Shown here: piece by piece, positions 6,778 through 6,861 of the stretch
Numbering within the stretch: position 1 is the stretch's first letter
Layout: the number at the start of each line of letters is the position of its first letter
Assembly (NCBI GenBank): GCA_938034715.1
Contig: CALHMM010000061.1
Location: forward strand, 1-6,861
Origin: Minisyncoccota bacterium
Lineage (GTDB): Bacteria; Patescibacteriota; Minisyncoccia; Moranbacterales; GCA-2747515
Reading direction: 5' to 3'
Length of the DNA stretch: 6,861 nt
The notes under the pieces: generated by a model
Told to the model about the DNA's origin: nothing
The model's input: only the letters and a program-made list of their open reading frames with translations
Databases searched by the model: none
Position numbers and translations under genes: made by a program

Positions 6778-6861
6778 TTTCTTTTAAATACAGGTAAAAT
6801 ACTATTTTTAGCGTCTTTATATGATAGCACCTTTCCCTTACTTGTGCACATGATAATCACA
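6765..6861 (-). CDS. rnpA: Ribonuclease P protein component, C-terminal fragment (probable)
   Basis: Only the last 31 codons and the TAG stop (6765-6767) are inside the window; the rest lies beyond the right edge. The tail reads VIIM, then a short basic loop, then LSYKDAKNSILPVFKR and a few final residues. This resembles the end of RnpA: the last beta strand (often DVVIIA-like), a loop, a conserved S-Y/F-x-E/D start of the final helix, and a leucine/lysine-rich helix. RnpA is the protein subunit of RNase P, which processes tRNA 5' ends. The position immediately before yidC-jag is exactly where rnpA is found in most bacteria, and this supports the call as much as the short sequence does. The final CGI residues and the Cys at the VIIMC position are not especially typical. 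Confidence 0.6.
   Translation of the reverse strand, partial: VIIMCTSKGKVLSYKDAKNSILPVFKRNCGI

Noticed and set aside
6769..6861. Plus-strand frame opening with ATG and running off the right edge (31 codons)
   Set aside because: It lies opposite the frame that matches the RnpA C-terminus, has no convincing ribosome binding site, and its product resembles nothing recognisable.

Overview
The window is one densely packed minus-strand gene run, read here from the right edge to the left. The order is tail of rnpA, yidC, jag/khpB, a Wzx-type lipid-linked oligosaccharide flippase, two family-2 glycosyltransferases, and two consecutive large membrane proteins of the O-antigen ligase/polymerase (Wzy_C, WaaL-like) family, the last cut by the left edge. 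About 96% of the bases are coding. The largest gaps are about 97 bp (flippase to first glycosyltransferase) and 105 bp (rnpA to yidC). No gene on the plus strand is convincing, and no tRNA, rRNA, CRISPR, insertion sequence or long repeat was seen.

Organism: a bacterium of moderate GC (roughly 40-45% by eye) using the standard code, since TGA serves as the stop of jag and of the second glycosyltransferase. The short YidC lacks a lipobox and a periplasmic domain, and the short Jag lacks the Jag_N domain. Together with tight 4-bp ATGA overlaps, this would fit a Candidate Phyla Radiation (Patescibacteria) genome that uses the standard code. A small-genome Gram-positive cannot be excluded. This assignment is inference; no marker gene settles it.

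Right part (about 5400-6861): the conserved rnpA-yidC-jag block, which in many bacteria lies next to rpmH/dnaA near the replication origin. It covers tRNA processing, membrane protein insertion and a KH/R3H RNA-binding partner. Left part (1-5406): a surface-glycan module. Two GT2 enzymes would extend a lipid-linked glycan on the cytoplasmic face, the flippase would move it across the membrane, and one or both Wzy_C proteins would polymerise it or transfer it to an acceptor. The flippase start codon overlaps the jag stop codon, so the two blocks look translationally coupled. A perfect TATAAT box between the flippase and the first glycosyltransferase suggests the distal four genes may also have their own promoter.

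Most starts lack a clear Shine-Dalgarno sequence. Nothing in the window amounts to a clearly new biological system. The most notable points are the fusion of the glycan cluster to the yidC-jag operon, the paired ligase-like genes, the homopolymer tracts near the start of the second of these, and a Lys in YidC at the usual Arg position.
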